NCBI RefSeq assembly: GCF_001723175.1
Contig: NC_064655.1
Span: 3,348,001 to 3,412,000, forward strand
DNA length: 64,000 nucleotides
Origin: Penicillium oxalicum
Taxonomy: Eukaryota > Ascomycota > Eurotiomycetes > Eurotiales > Aspergillaceae
Direction: 5' to 3'
Below the pieces are notes generated by a model that saw only the letters and a program-made list of their open reading frames with translations, searched no databases and had not been told where the DNA came from. Of the stretch, positions 46,823-58,799 are shown in pieces. The stretch's first letter is position 1. Each line of letters starts with the position of its first letter. The translations under genes and the position numbers were made by a program.

Positions 46823-49196
46823 TCATTCACTGCCGGGGCCATGCCGGTCTCGGCTTTGGTAGCCACCTCGCATTTTGTTCCATGCCATTGTGGCAAAGAG
46901 ATGAGCCGACTGTGGGGAGTTCTGGGGATGAAATAATTGCGTTCTTGACCAAGTTTCAAGCGTGCAGTGATTCTCCGTCAAATGAAACTGAAGTGACGAC
47001 TTCGAATTTGACGCACTTGATGTTCACTATTGGATGGGGTCGTTACCGCCAGAAAATCTCGACAATGCTTCAGATCGCTCCAAAAGTACATTCATTGACA
47101 GGACACTCCGAATACTGAAATTCTTCTTGGTATATCCGAGGGAACAAAATCAATTGCAGCGGTTGATCTTGAATCGGACCTTGAGGGCTAGGCTTGAGCC
47201 ATCAGTCGAAAGCTCAATCTTGGCAATATCCGGCAATATAAAGACTTCTGGGGACAAATTCACGCCTTTGTCCCCTTTAGGAAAATTGTAAACAATGGCT
47301 TTCCTCAGCACCACCTTGAGGACAAGATGAATCCTGAAAAAAAAATTGCGCACGATACTACCTCCATTTGAGAAGTCAAGCATCCACACTCCTGGATTAG
47401 CGTGATGCGTAGCGTGGCGTATCTGCGATTCGTCACTCTCGTATAAAACAGCCGAGGACAGGAAGGCTGTGATAATGAGCGCAGCAAGTCTTGTGATTTT
47501 GATGGCTGAGTAGCAACCATTGAGTGTACGAGCTACGATAACGCAGTAAGACTCGGTCGTCAAATTCAGAGACGGACCGGCCAATGGATGGATCGGCAAG
47601 AATCGGGCGCCAGGAGAGACAGGAACGGACCGACTTTCCTGGCCGAGGCCCAGTAACGTTCTTCATAGTTTCACGACGAGTCTGAACCAAGGTAGGCTGC
47701 TCTTGAGTAGAAGCTGGTTGTTTGAGAAGTGACATCTCTTAGGTAGGATACCAGCCTCAGTGGCTGGAAACTTACATTTGACTTGCGCAAAGATCAGGAA
47801 GTGTAAAACAACTTGCTGAAGACAGCGTGAACGCACTGTAATTTTTCATACTATGTCGTACTCCCCTGAGTCAAATGGATCCAGAGTGGATCTGAACATA
47901 TTCACGGGTATGAGTTAGCGTCCCACTTGAATTGCTCAACCTAGACTGTTGCCTGAGCGACACGTTGAGCAGGAGTCTTTCAAATGGAGAAATGGGGACT
48001 TTTCAGGGGCAGCTCGGCGGAGACACAACGGTGCGGTGAATCTTTTAGCAGAGCTGCTCGAGTTGAACCTCAGCACCGTAGCTGTACAGGGTGAATCCTC
48101 CAGAGGCGAAACTGTATTACTTCGAATGTTGCTCCACTAGGCTGTCATTTGCGCGATCACATTGGTACGCAACCATATCGATCGACTTGCCGTTTCCGTC
48201 GGAATGATTTGACTGGGCAAGGGCTCGCTTGTGGCTGGCAACAAGACTACTACAGCAGATGGCCCATACCATATTTCTTCCATTTTTGCGGGCGAGAGTG
48301 ATCCGTCTCATGCACCTGGTCATTTGTAGAGCTGCAGGAAGCTCTCAGCACCTATCACTTTTTGACCTCCAAGTTGCATCTGAGGTGAGTAGTCTCTGAT
48401 GCCCTGTTTTTTTTTGGCTCGAGACCGGGGGTGATAATGTGTCCGGGGTTGACCCAGCAAAATGTGCGTTGACAGCTCGGGAAGTGCTCCACAACTCTGT
48501 GAAACGATATCCACATCGCGTGCCAAGCAGCCCCAACCGTTTCGGGCAATGCTGTACATGCTTGGTGAGGATGAGGACTGGTCCAGACATGGATTCATAC
48601 AGCAGCACAATCGAGCCTGCGACGTGAATTTCATGAGAGACTTCCAGACTGAAGATGGAATGTTCCGTTGAGTTATTCCTGGCAGAATTCTCACCCCACT
48701 GAAAGAATCATTGATCACATGCTGCTGCCTCAGATGATTTGATTCCTTGGAAATCAGGCCTCTTGCTGACCGACCACTTGTGTCTGTGTGACGCTCCGCA
48801 CTTCTTGGGTTGGGGGGCATCTTCTGGAGTGACTTGGTATCGAGCTGGATGAGCCCACTCTGAACAAATCCCCTTCTAGACACCACATACACCAGAACAT
48901 CTATCAAACAAAATTTAACACTACAATAAGAGATTAGAGGATTCCTGCAATGGCTTAGAGCGTCAGGTTAGCGGCGCCGTCCTGCTCTTTGCACTGCAGT
49001 CACTCCGCTTACATAAGAAATGGATTACGTCGCCTCCAGCCGACGACCCCATCCTGCCCCGGTGGCTGTCACGCAAACACGACATTGATATTTCAAAACG
49101 GACCAGCATGGCTCAGAATAAGCATTTATGCTGCCAAGAAATTGATTGACCTCATACCGGCCACTTTCATTAACCTCAAGATCCGATCAGTCAACC
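46823..49196. other. Mostly gene-poor DNA, unassigned open frames
   Basis: Minus-strand frames at 47150-47599 (with a hydrophobic stretch) and 48320-48907, and a plus-strand frame at 48462-48671 (with the string LGEDEDWSRHGFIQQHN), show no family I recognise and no clear splice chain. They may be gene fragments. Confidence 0.4.
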
Positions 49197-50079
49197 ATGG
49201 CGCACGTCTCGATCCCGCTCACTCATGGCAGGCATGGTATGCAGTGCAGATCTAGCTTATTTGCTGGATATTTCTGTGAAAATTGTCTGACAACTTGTAG
49301 AGATGCTGAGTCAGGTTGCGCAACTCAATGGTCGGACATTCAGCGAAGATCCGGTCATTAATTATATGCTTCAGGATATCCCAAAGAGGGAACGGCTAGC
49401 GTACCTACCAACTTACTGGTCCGTTCTTGTCAAATCAGCCCTACTAAACGAGGCTGTAATCACCGAAGCCGATGGCTGGAAAGCAGCAGCCGTGGTTGTT
49501 CCCCCGGGCAAGCAAGTTGACAATGTGTGGACACTTTTCTATTCTGGGTTTGGTTGTGTTCTTTGGAAGATGGGCTTCTCTGGTTTGAAGGTAGGATGAG
49601 AAGTGATGATGAATGGGATTGAAAGCCGTTTACTTATTGAGGCCCAGCGTCTATGGTCCGAATTCTCGGGAATGACCGATAATGCCAAGAAAGTTGGTCT
49701 GCAAGGCCAAAAGCGATACTATTACATTTTCAGCATTGGGACTGAGACTGAGCACCGCGGCAAAGGTTCGACGTGGCGATTGAATTGGTACTGAATTGAA
49801 TACTGTGCTGACCCTCGCCTAGGGCTTGCAAGGGCCATCATACGTGACCGTATGAGACAAGCACAACTGGAAAATCTGCCAATCTGGCTCGAAGCCACGA
49901 CTCCAAATTCTCGCAAGCTCTATTTGTCCATGGGATTCCAGGAAATTGAGAAGATAGTTCTTGGCAAAGGCAAAGTTGATGATCATGCTCAGCCACAGCC
50001 CGGAGGCTCTGGTGTGCCTCTCTGGGCGATGATCTGGTGGCCTGCTCAGATTGCCGATGAAACTCCCACATCATCGTAA
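49197..50079 (+). CDS. GNAT-family N-acetyltransferase
   Basis: Acetyl-CoA-dependent acetyltransferase, substrate unknown. Four exons inferred: 49197-49236, 49301-49590, 49648-49765, 49823-50079 (introns 64, 57 and 57 nt), about 234 residues. The N-terminus MAHVSIPLT and the segment QVAQLNGRTFSEDPV match the opening of fungal GNAT proteins. The core is restored by splicing: FSIGTETEHRGKGLARAIIRDRM, in which HRGKG-LA is the acetyl-CoA pyrophosphate-binding loop (motif A). It is followed by LPIWLEATTPNSRKLYLSMGFQE, the motif B strand and helix with the usual Tyr and Gly-Phe. The third intron begins with the weak donor GTTCGA; reading through it would put a stop shortly afterwards. Intron 2 likewise must be removed, because the unspliced frame stops two codons later. 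Confidence 0.85.
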
Positions 50080-50324
50080 AAGGGCACATCCTCGATCCTA
50101 TTTATCGAGCGAGAGGTATCTCGCTCATAACCAGCTAGTGAGTCGACAAATCTAAGTCCAGCATGTTTGATTGAACAAAGAATCATGACACTGTATCGGT
50201 CTGGCATTTTCAAATTGTACTACATGAATGATGGATATGATTGAAATTATTGAAAAGAAACTTGTATCAAAGATTTACTGCACACACAACCGCAAGTGGA
50301 AAATAACCCAGGCAATGCACCGTT

Positions 50325-51684
50325 TTAACACACGCTGGGCAAGGAGTTGAGGTCCTTCGGAATCACCCCGCGCTTGACAGCATCTGAGAATGTCAAAATC
50401 AGCTTAGACTCAATTAATGATCAATTCTCTTCCCGGGGAGCGAGCACTCATCTTACCTTGATAAGACCACCGGTAGTCGTCGCCAAGATCAGCCTTCCAG
50501 GTCCAAAAGACCCAACCCTGCTGCTCTTCGTATGAGTGCACCTGTGCAGCGAACCACTTGGAATAAAAGTCGGTCTGCGAGCTGGGGTCCCAGTCGGAGG
50601 TCCGTTCGACGTCATCAGGCACACCGAGACTCCATTCGCCAACGATCGTCGGTGTATTCGAGTCGCGCTTGTCATTACAGGAAGTTTGGATGTAGCTATC
50701 ATGGGAAACTTCGACACTTGTGTCCCATTTCAGGTATCGGTGATCATCGTACGCTGCATAATACAGGTCGTCGATATATTGGGTAGGATCTCCTGAGCCC
50801 CAAAGCTGATCCATCATCTGAATGTGGAGATAATCATTTTTGTCAATGCCGGCGCTGGTTTCGTTGGCACGGATACGCTACAAATCCACACCGTTAGCTC
50901 TTCCTGCCCTAAAAATGGAAGAGGGGTCTCCAATATGTAACTCGGTCACGACACATACCTCGAACGCCTTGGGATAGTAATTCTGGCGCATGGAGCTTGC
51001 TTTGTCATTCTCCTGCACAGGCTCATTCACGACCTCCAGCATACCGACATTGCGGAACTCATTGACCGAATGGATCAACCCGGTCATCCACTCGAGGAAT
51101 TTGAGCGCACGCTCATACTGATAGTCATTGTAGAACCCGGCTTCAGGCGCATTCTGACCCGTGAACGCATTGGTCGGGGTCTGCGCAGCAGGCGCACCGT
51201 GCAAGTCCATGATGATGTACATGCCAGCATCACTTGCCCAGCCACACAGCTTCTTGACATAATCAAGACCACCCTGAGGGAAATGTTCTGAATTGGCGTC
51301 GACCAGGTCCTCACGAAGCCAGTAACCCACTGGGACACGGATCGTGTTTAGTCCGTAGCTGACCATTTCGCTAATATCGTCCTGAGTGATCCAACTGGCC
51401 CAGTGCTTCTGAAAAGCGCTGTTGGCAGCATCTTGACCGAGAGCCATCACACAGTCAAATTCGGACTTTTGACCACCACAACCCATCTCGCTCCAGGCGC
51501 TTTCGCTGATCCATGGTTCGAAAATGAATTGAGAACCCAAGTTGACTCCGCGGATCTTGCCGTTCGATGTAGTGAATAGGTTTGTGCCATCGCTAGCGGT
51601 GATTTCTTTATTGGCCTTGGGCAGCCAGGCTGCTGTCAATGTAGAGAGGACACCAAGCGCAACAAATCTAGAGAAAGCTCCCAT
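50325..51684 (-). CDS. exgB: Secreted GH5 glucanase, endo-beta-1,6-glucanase B-like
   Basis: Extracellular cell-wall or degradative glucanase of glycoside hydrolase family 5. Three exons: 51684-50959, 50877-50457, 50383-50325 (introns 81 and 73 nt), about 401 residues. Residues 1-19 are a signal peptide (hydrophobic, ending LTAAW). Family features: [15 protein letters not shown] near 45-59, [10 protein letters not shown] near 113-122, MDLHGAP near 159-165, the acid/base Glu221 in VVNEP, and the nucleophile Glu323 in IVGEWS. The last residues are on a small third exon ending SLPSVC. The overall sequence fits the fungal exgB group (glucan endo-1,6-beta-glucosidase B) better than the exgA exo-1,3 group; this choice rests on remembered similarity. 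A minus-strand TATA-like string lies about 75 nt ahead of the start. Confidence 0.9.
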
Positions 51685-51755
51685 GTTGTCGTTGTATGGG
51701 AAGTGTTTGAGCCTTCAATCAGTGCTTAGATGAGGATTGAGAAGGGTCTTCTGGC

Positions 51756-51766
51756 TCTTATATGCT
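51756..51766 (-). promoter_or_regulatory. Candidate TATA box of the GH5 glucanase gene
   Basis: Read on the minus strand, GCATATAAGAG lies about 75 nt before ATG 51684, the usual distance for fungal TATA promoters. Confidence 0.4.
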
Positions 51767-54048
51767 TGGTCGACGTTGATACACAAGTCTCCCGTGTTCC
51801 GGAATCTGGGGGCCAAGAAGTGAACTGTCGTTCTCCCTCCGCTGGGGTTTCATTTGCCACGGATCTCTTGAAATCGAGCGGCAGACTCTCAGTGGAGAAG
51901 CCATGATGTATCAGAATGTTCGTCAGGTGTGGCCGGGATGTGGGCCCCGTATTCCATGTCCACAACAATCCCCTTCGAGGAAATGGTGTTTCAGCCCAGC
52001 ATCGCCAATTCCTATAGAAGGAAGGATCGTCTATGTATGGATGCTGTATATACTGTGTCGTTAATGCCTGTCGCATATCTGCTTCAATTTTTGGCCCCTA
52101 CTCCACACCACGCCTCATATTGAGGCATTTCCAGATCTTCGCTAAGAAATTCTAAATTCACCAGGTCTGCACAGCTTGTGTATATTCATTCTGAAAAGAT
52201 ATCGGTATCATCGTAGCAGTTGGCCCCAGAGCCAAGGACTATGCTACTTTGAGACTCTCGATGCTATTTTTTCGCGATAAGATAGATGGTCTTAGATTGA
52301 TCTTCGAGCTATCTATTTTGGTAAGGAGATCACCAGGTTCAGCGTACAGAATGCATCGTGACAGTCAAGATTGCAAAGCTTTTATTCGCTCGGAAATTCC
52401 CACCCCCACTCAAACTCTTTCGTGACAAGAATTGAAGCAATTAAAATGCATATTTCATAATCGAAAATCGAGTGAACTTCTCCGATACAGAACTCTGTCT
52501 ACTTGATTGGGTGCGACGATAGACCTTCGAGTCGCGTGCACGGCAAGGAAACTTAGGAATAGTACTGTACTGTGTGGCGACGATCCGTTTTCACTTGGCC
52601 TACGTAGGTAGTAGCTCCTAAGGAGCTCGTCCTTCCCGATTAACCTGCTCATATTATGACCATGACGATTAAAAATGCCCGCACGAAGTTGCATTCGAGT
52701 CAAACGTACGCCCTATCCGTTCCAATGTCTTCTAGTCGTCTGCATAATCAGGCACCACCCAAGAACCACAGTTTCAGCCCCCGCACCAAGATCGTCAGAT
52801 CGCCGAGAAAGAACCACAAAAATGAGGAACCAACCAACCCACTGAAGACCTACTCCTCCCGAGGTCTCCGCTCGCCACAGCCGTCTGGCCCTTGACTAGG
52901 ACTTTCTCCAAAAGGAAATTGGTACGGGCATCTTGGGCGTTCTTGATGTGCCTGTGAACTGGTCTGGTGAACTTCCCGTTCCGTCATCCGATAGGGTTCG
53001 CGTGGCAGAACGAGGTAGTGGACCACGGTTCATGCTTGGGCGAATGGCAGATGGCATTTGAGAGTTCACGCCACGTGCAGACGGGACACTGACGTATGGA
53101 AAGGAGACCTGGCGACTGTGAAGCATGGGTTTGCACTACAGTGACTACGCTGTGTACAATGAATTCCATTGAAATTCGGATTCTCTCGGCGAAGATCAAA
53201 AGAGCCGGGGTCTTTCCGGGGGCTCCATGAGTGAGTGAGTGAGAGTGTGTTTGTGGGAGACCGATCCCAGTAGGTCTACTCCAGTCCGAGGTCAAGTAAA
53301 GTTTGGAATAGCTGCCATGCAAGTTTCAGCTATGAGTTGTTGACCCTTCACTCACGGGACGAACTCAGGACCGAATTTCTGTTTGGACCCGTCTACAATA
53401 AGTGTGGTACCTAAGCATTAGAGTCGGGGCTGTTATCTAGATCCACGAGTTTCGCCCGCTAGAGCCCGCCTTAGGGAGAGAACAGAGTCTGTCAGACTAT
53501 GAGTGGGAAATAACAATAACAAAAAGTGAGTACCAAGTTTCAACAATAAGAGGGAAATGCACTAGTCCTACACTAATTTTGGACTTGTTACGTCTAACTT
53601 ATTCTTCCCATCAACTCGTTGGGGGTTCTATCTCCTAGTGGTCTACCTCCTTTTTCTTCCTGATCTGATGCCTGAACAAGTTGGGCCAGATCCTGTGGCT
53701 TTTTTTTTCTCTCTTTCTTCATTTTCTCTTTCTTCTTTGTTGTTGTTTTTCCTAGGGAGGATTTTGTGACTATATGTGAACTTTCCGGATGAACGGCTCT
53801 TAGCTACGTTTGAAGGATTGGCAGGAACTTGCTGATGGGACTTGGAATATAGATGAGTGCGATTTTGTTTTGATTCAGATCATCGGGAATTTGATGTCTG
53901 GGTCTTGGAGGTAGATGAAGAATGTAGTAATGGTAATGATGACATCTATGTCCATTTGAGTCATTTCGTACTGGCCAGCACCTCGGGACCACACAGGGTA
54001 TAATGAAGAAAAAGGTCAAAGAGGAAAAACAAATATTGACAGAAAGCA

Positions 54049-54079
<31 letters not shown>

Positions 54080-54163
54080 GAGAGGGGGCGGGGGAAAGAG
54101 AGAAGAGAGAGAGAGAGAGGGAGTGGGGGAAATGAATCAACTGTCCGACAATATCGCGGCCCA
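51767..54163. other. Intergenic, no gene seen
   Basis: Only short frames without motifs. The right end carries a dinucleotide microsatellite. Some sequence near 53.4-53.7 kb is unlike its surroundings but was not identified. Confidence 0.5.
54049..54120. repeat. Compound microsatellite (TG)13 and (GA)n
   Basis: A run of 27 nt of TG repeats at 54049-54075 is followed by a purine-rich stretch with GA repeats to about 54120. It lies 45 nt past the stop of the minus-strand regulator gene. Confidence 0.95.
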
Positions 54164-56688
54164 TTACACCACGGGACTGGTGCCACTCATACTTGGGAAT
54201 AGCATAACATCGGAAACCCGGCCCAGGATGTTTCGCATATTCCAGTCTTCGGCCCGAACGGTGGGCATCGGTCGACTACCTGTAGCTGCAAGATGCGGCG
54301 GCCCCGAGGCGTGGTCGGTCATGGGTGGCGAAGGCAGGATGATATTTGGATATGCCTTTGGCCGGGGCTCGGGCATCGCGGGGGTCGCGGTTCGATTGCG
54401 GAGAGCGACGCGAATTTCCCGGAGCGCTCGCAGTGAGGACGATAGGTGTTTGGCCGAGTCGGTGCGATCGTTGTGTTTGGCTTCCCCATCGGCGAAGACA
54501 TGATCGGCCAGAACTTTCTCCAGGCCGTCGATGAGAGCCCAGGTCCGAGGGCTGTCGTCATTCGTCACCAACAGAAAGGCCGACGCGATTGACCGTTGCA
54601 GACTGATCCACGATCGAGAGCAATGGGAGTTGATCTCATGCAGTTCCACAAACGCCTCAATCGTGCTCGCCAGACTATTCAGGCAATCTTCGCGGATCCA
54701 GGCTCGGCGAGCCTCGTCAAGGTGAGCATGTCGGTCCAAAGACACTCGCGTGACGACGGACAGCAGATAGGAGGAGTGTAACCGTAACTCGGTGCGCTCG
54801 ATGTGCTCGGCAAGGGAGCGGCATTGATCCTTGTGTCGCAAATGTGGGGAGGCTTCCGCCAGCGTGCGGTGGATGCGCTGCTTGTACTCGCGGATATCAT
54901 GGGGTCGGGGCTCCTGATGACCAGGATACATGCGGGACTTGAGCAGCTCCAGTGCCAGCGAGACCACCCGACAAAGGGTCTCGAAGTAGGGCCGATGCCC
55001 AGGCATGGATTTTCGATCAAAGGGTATCTCAGGCTGGCTGACCATGGTGATGGAGGGTCGGTCGTATGCGAGGGAGAAGTGACTATTTTGGAATGCCATG
55101 GTCCACCTGAGAGAGAATGTCAGCACATTTGCATGGAAGTACTAGGTGCGCAGCGGCAAGGACACACTAACCATGTGCGTCTTCGGGTGGCTTGATCCTC
55201 TATCGTGAACCCACTTGATTCTACGTGCAGGCCGAGCACCAGGCACATTCTCTCCGTCATGCCTATCCACCACTTGATTAGCCAAAGTCAAGAACGGGTA
55301 CACGATGATGCCGGTATTTGGGAGAGAGGGGGGCAGCCTACCGAGCAATGTATAGGAGGCTCCCGCGTTCATGTTATACGAGAGCACATTGCTAATAATG
55401 AGCAGTACCTGAATCACCTCGACCGTCGGTTGGGAGACGTAATTCAACATCCGCAGGCACTGATATGCACAGGAGACTAGAAAGCTTGTCAGCGCTTTGC
55501 ATTGTTGATCCCTTGGGACCCCTTCCGCGCCATTGACCACTTACTATACACCCACGAAGTCAGTTCGCGGTCCGCACTTGGCAGGTCCGACAACTGGCAG
55601 CCCGAGGCAAGCACCGCAAAAAGCAAGCTCAGGAAATGCAGTTCCATCCCAAATGGCTTGACTAGCCCATCGGCGTCCGGCTTATAGACCCCTCCGGCCC
55701 GTTGTCTCCCTTCCAGCAACAGGTTCGCCTTGCGATTCAGCGCATCGAGGTCCGGGAGGACAGGGTACAAAACCGCACCAATATCTCGATAAAAACTTAG
55801 AAACCTGTCCAGAGCGCAAGAAGAAAATAACATCACGTCATTAGCCAGATCCGGTCGTCATGATGCCACCAGGCCATTTTCACACCCCTACCAAGCCGAG
55901 ACCACGTACCTGAGACATTGTTCGTCATCTGGGAGCACGCCGCATACGCCGGCAATGTTGAAGGTAAACGGATCCGAGGACCACAGGTCCACAAAGGGAT
56001 ACGCCATGGCTTCATTGCCCAGTGCCAGGTCTGCCAACAGATCCTCCGGGGGTAGCGCCTGCGCCATGTGCTCCGAGTCTTTGGATTTGTCCAGGATATC
56101 TACGAGCGCGGATCGAGACCCGAGATGCACGGCACCCGTCCTCATCACGTTAGACCCATAGACGCCTTCCGACCTGATCGAATCCTTCCGTTCGGACGGC
56201 GTTGTCGTGGCCGTCGCCGCGGTGAAATCGGGCTTCCTCCGCGCCGAGTGGGTTCTAAAGATTGTGTGCAGGCTGCCCATAATCTCTTCCATGGCGGCCA
56301 TCTTCATACTGATCTCATCCCATTCCTCCTGTGAGATGTCGATCATCTCTGGTAGATCCGGGTCATCGCTCGGAGACACGGATCGCTCGGGGGCGTAAGG
56401 ATCATCCCGCACATGTGGAACCGACTGTGAGAGAGGGGCAGGACCATCGTAGGCCGGCGAAACGCCAAAGGAGGCGTAAAGAGGCTGTAGCGGGGTGGCC
56501 GAGGTGGTGCTGGCTGTCGCGGGGGCGGATGGTCGCGTCGGCGGTGGCCGACCGTAGGTACATGCGAAGTTGCGCTTGAGGCAATTGCTGCAGGGGATAT
56601 TGCGATCGCAGCGGACCTTGCTGGCGCGGCACGGCAGACAGGTTTTGCAATCGCGCGGGCGGCGGCGACGGATGGGATACGTCGGCAT
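54164..56688 (-). CDS. Zn2Cys6 fungal transcription factor (Fungal_trans type)
   Basis: Nuclear regulator with unknown targets. Five exons inferred: 56688-55910, 55804-55545, 55476-55342, 55262-55172, 55106-54164 (introns 105, 68, 79 and 65 nt), about 735 residues. The zinc cluster is at the N-terminus: Cys17, Cys20, Cys27, Cys33, Cys36 and Cys43 (CX2CX6CX5CX2CX6C), flanked by basic residues. A Pro/Ser/Thr-rich linker and an acidic helix (EEWDEISMKMAAMEEIM) follow. The middle homology region of the Fungal_trans family starts near FLSFYRDIGAVLYPVLPD. The small exon 4 is needed for the typical segment MTERMCLVLGLHVE ... RRRTWW, and the next exon continues with FSLAYDRPSI. Every join is in frame. 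The C-terminal 250 residues are helical with a disordered end. ATG 56688 starts directly ahead of the zinc cluster. Confidence 0.88.
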
Positions 56689-58799
56689 CGTTCAGAGTCC
56701 CGCGGCGTAGGGCGAGTGAAGTGGACTTGCTTGCCTGCGGCGAGCGGAATCTCGTCGAGAGCGCCGCATAGGCAGGTCGCAGATGGATGCAGATCCCGTT
56801 GGGGGAGAAATGATCGAAACAGAAGCAGACCCAGAACTTGGTATTTAGGGGCAGGAAAGAGGAAGAGAAGGAGCCTGAGGAGGAGGAAGACGAGGAAAAA
56901 GAGGCGGCGACGGGCCGAATGAGCTGGCTCTTTGGGTCTCTTGCGGCGAGTTACGGTGGTCCGAAGCTATTGCGCACCCAGTTTTGCGGGGAGAGAAAGA
57001 ATCGCGTGAGGGGGGAGGTTACGCTCGATCTGATTCGTACATGCACGATCACAGAAAATGGGTGAGAGCCGCCATGGGCGTCTGACTATGAGCTGTTGAG
57101 GGTCCACGAAGATGCCACAGTGGGATCTGTCACTTTCTGGACTAAATTCCCCGAGAAAGTCAAAGTTAAACGAAGGCAATCGGCTTGTCCAGGGCTGCGC
57201 AAAGATGGCAGTGGTCAGTCGGTGGAGAGTGGGGGAGATGCACGGTCGGAAGTCAGATTGGGCGGTGGATCGAGGCCTTTCCAAGGTGTCCAAGGTGTCG
57301 AAAGACTCAGGTTTGAGAACTGGAAGAATCGCGACGAGTGGGATCGACGGGACAATTATTCCTTGCAGGCGCGGAGTGTAGGTTGCAGCCCGGTGCAGAA
57401 TCCACTGGAACGGAATCCACTCCAAGAGATGCCGAGCTTGAGCAACCCGGTGGTGCTCGCTGTGGCTAGAGACGTATCCAGGTTGATTGTTTATGCACCG
57501 CCTCTTCAGCAGTATTCACTACGATCCCGAATCATCAAGAAACCTGATTGGGTGGGGAGTAAGAGAGAAAGAAAAAAAGTACAAACAGTTATACAGTAGG
57601 TATATGGTCTAATTTAGCCAGACTGTAACGTGATGCTTGCTTCGGAGATCTGCCAGCATGCAGAGCAAATCCCAGAGGCTCGATTGTGACCCATAGCCAA
57701 GAATCGGAGTGCTTTAAGAATCTGACATTAATGTCCATCGAGGGTACGCGGCTGCAACTTCGTCGTAAGGCGCAAATGGCAAAAATGAATGATCTCAGCG
57801 CTTGAAAGTGTGCCGGTCCAGATCGAGAGCTGCCTTGGTTCAACGCCCGTCAAGTGCGCCGCCTCCCGAAACGGACATCCGACCGTGGCACCGGTCAATT
57901 GCTATGCTAAGCGATGAGGATACTCTATCGATGACGGAGGGGAGCCGGTGGTGAGAGATAGCTGTGCTATACGTACAGCACGTTGAATGAAACTCCTTGA
58001 GAGTTATTTGGTCATTTCTTCGTGGTGGAATAGGGAGAGCATGTGCAGAACTCTCGGCAGGGGTTCAGTAGTGTTTGGGGTTGACATTCGGTCAATCCTC
58101 CATGCTGCCGATATGCGATATGCGCATCTCCCAATCTGGATCCGAGAGATTATCCGGTCTCTCGGGGATCTGAAACCGGGCCCGGAATGCCTGCCTAGCG
58201 CATGGACCAGTTCCAGTAACCATCTGTCCGGGACCTCTCTTTGCCAATCAAGTGCAAGCACCAAAGATGCCCCCGAACAGGATCGAGAAGTGGGTTGGCT
58301 TACGGGAGCTGCGAGTTCCCATCGACTTTCTTCAACGTGCGGACGCGGGCAAATGGTGTGGATGTGTTATTGTGGTCAAGGTTCCTAGTATACAGAGTAT
58401 GGAATCTAGTGCTGTTGTTGGGGTAGCTTGGTGAGACCAGCCTACGACGAGCCACTACTGCGGCCCCAGATGCCATCGCCCCACCGCGTCAGGCCTGACA
58501 AAACTGGTCGAGTAATCGTACTGGGTCGAGGGGCAAGATCCCGCGTCATTTCAAAAATCTCGTCTCTGTGGAGGAGCTTCCAGGTTCATTATTCAACCTT
58601 TGTCTTCATGTCACATCTTGCTTGATGGCGGCCGCCTCCGGGCGGATGAGCCCGCGCACAGGGGACGGAAGAAGATGCGAGGGGTTCAATGACCTGGTTG
58701 AAAAGCTATATCCCCGTGACTCTATGTATCGAATCCCAATTTCCCAACCCTGATCACGACAGGTCCTGTGTTCATTATCATCGCCCATATATCATGAAC
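56689..58799. other. Intergenic, promoter side of the second regulator
   Basis: Purine-rich leader next to the regulator start (56.85-56.93 kb has AGG/GAA runs), then ordinary DNA. Several short frames have no motif. Confidence 0.55.

Noticed and set aside
48320..48907. 195-codon minus-strand frame as a gene
   Set aside because: Composition and lack of any motif or homologue in memory; it overlaps a plus-strand frame of equal quality.
53380..53660. Possible LTR fragment of a retrotransposon
   Set aside because: A vague resemblance only; no terminal repeat pair, primer-binding site or polyprotein motif could be found.
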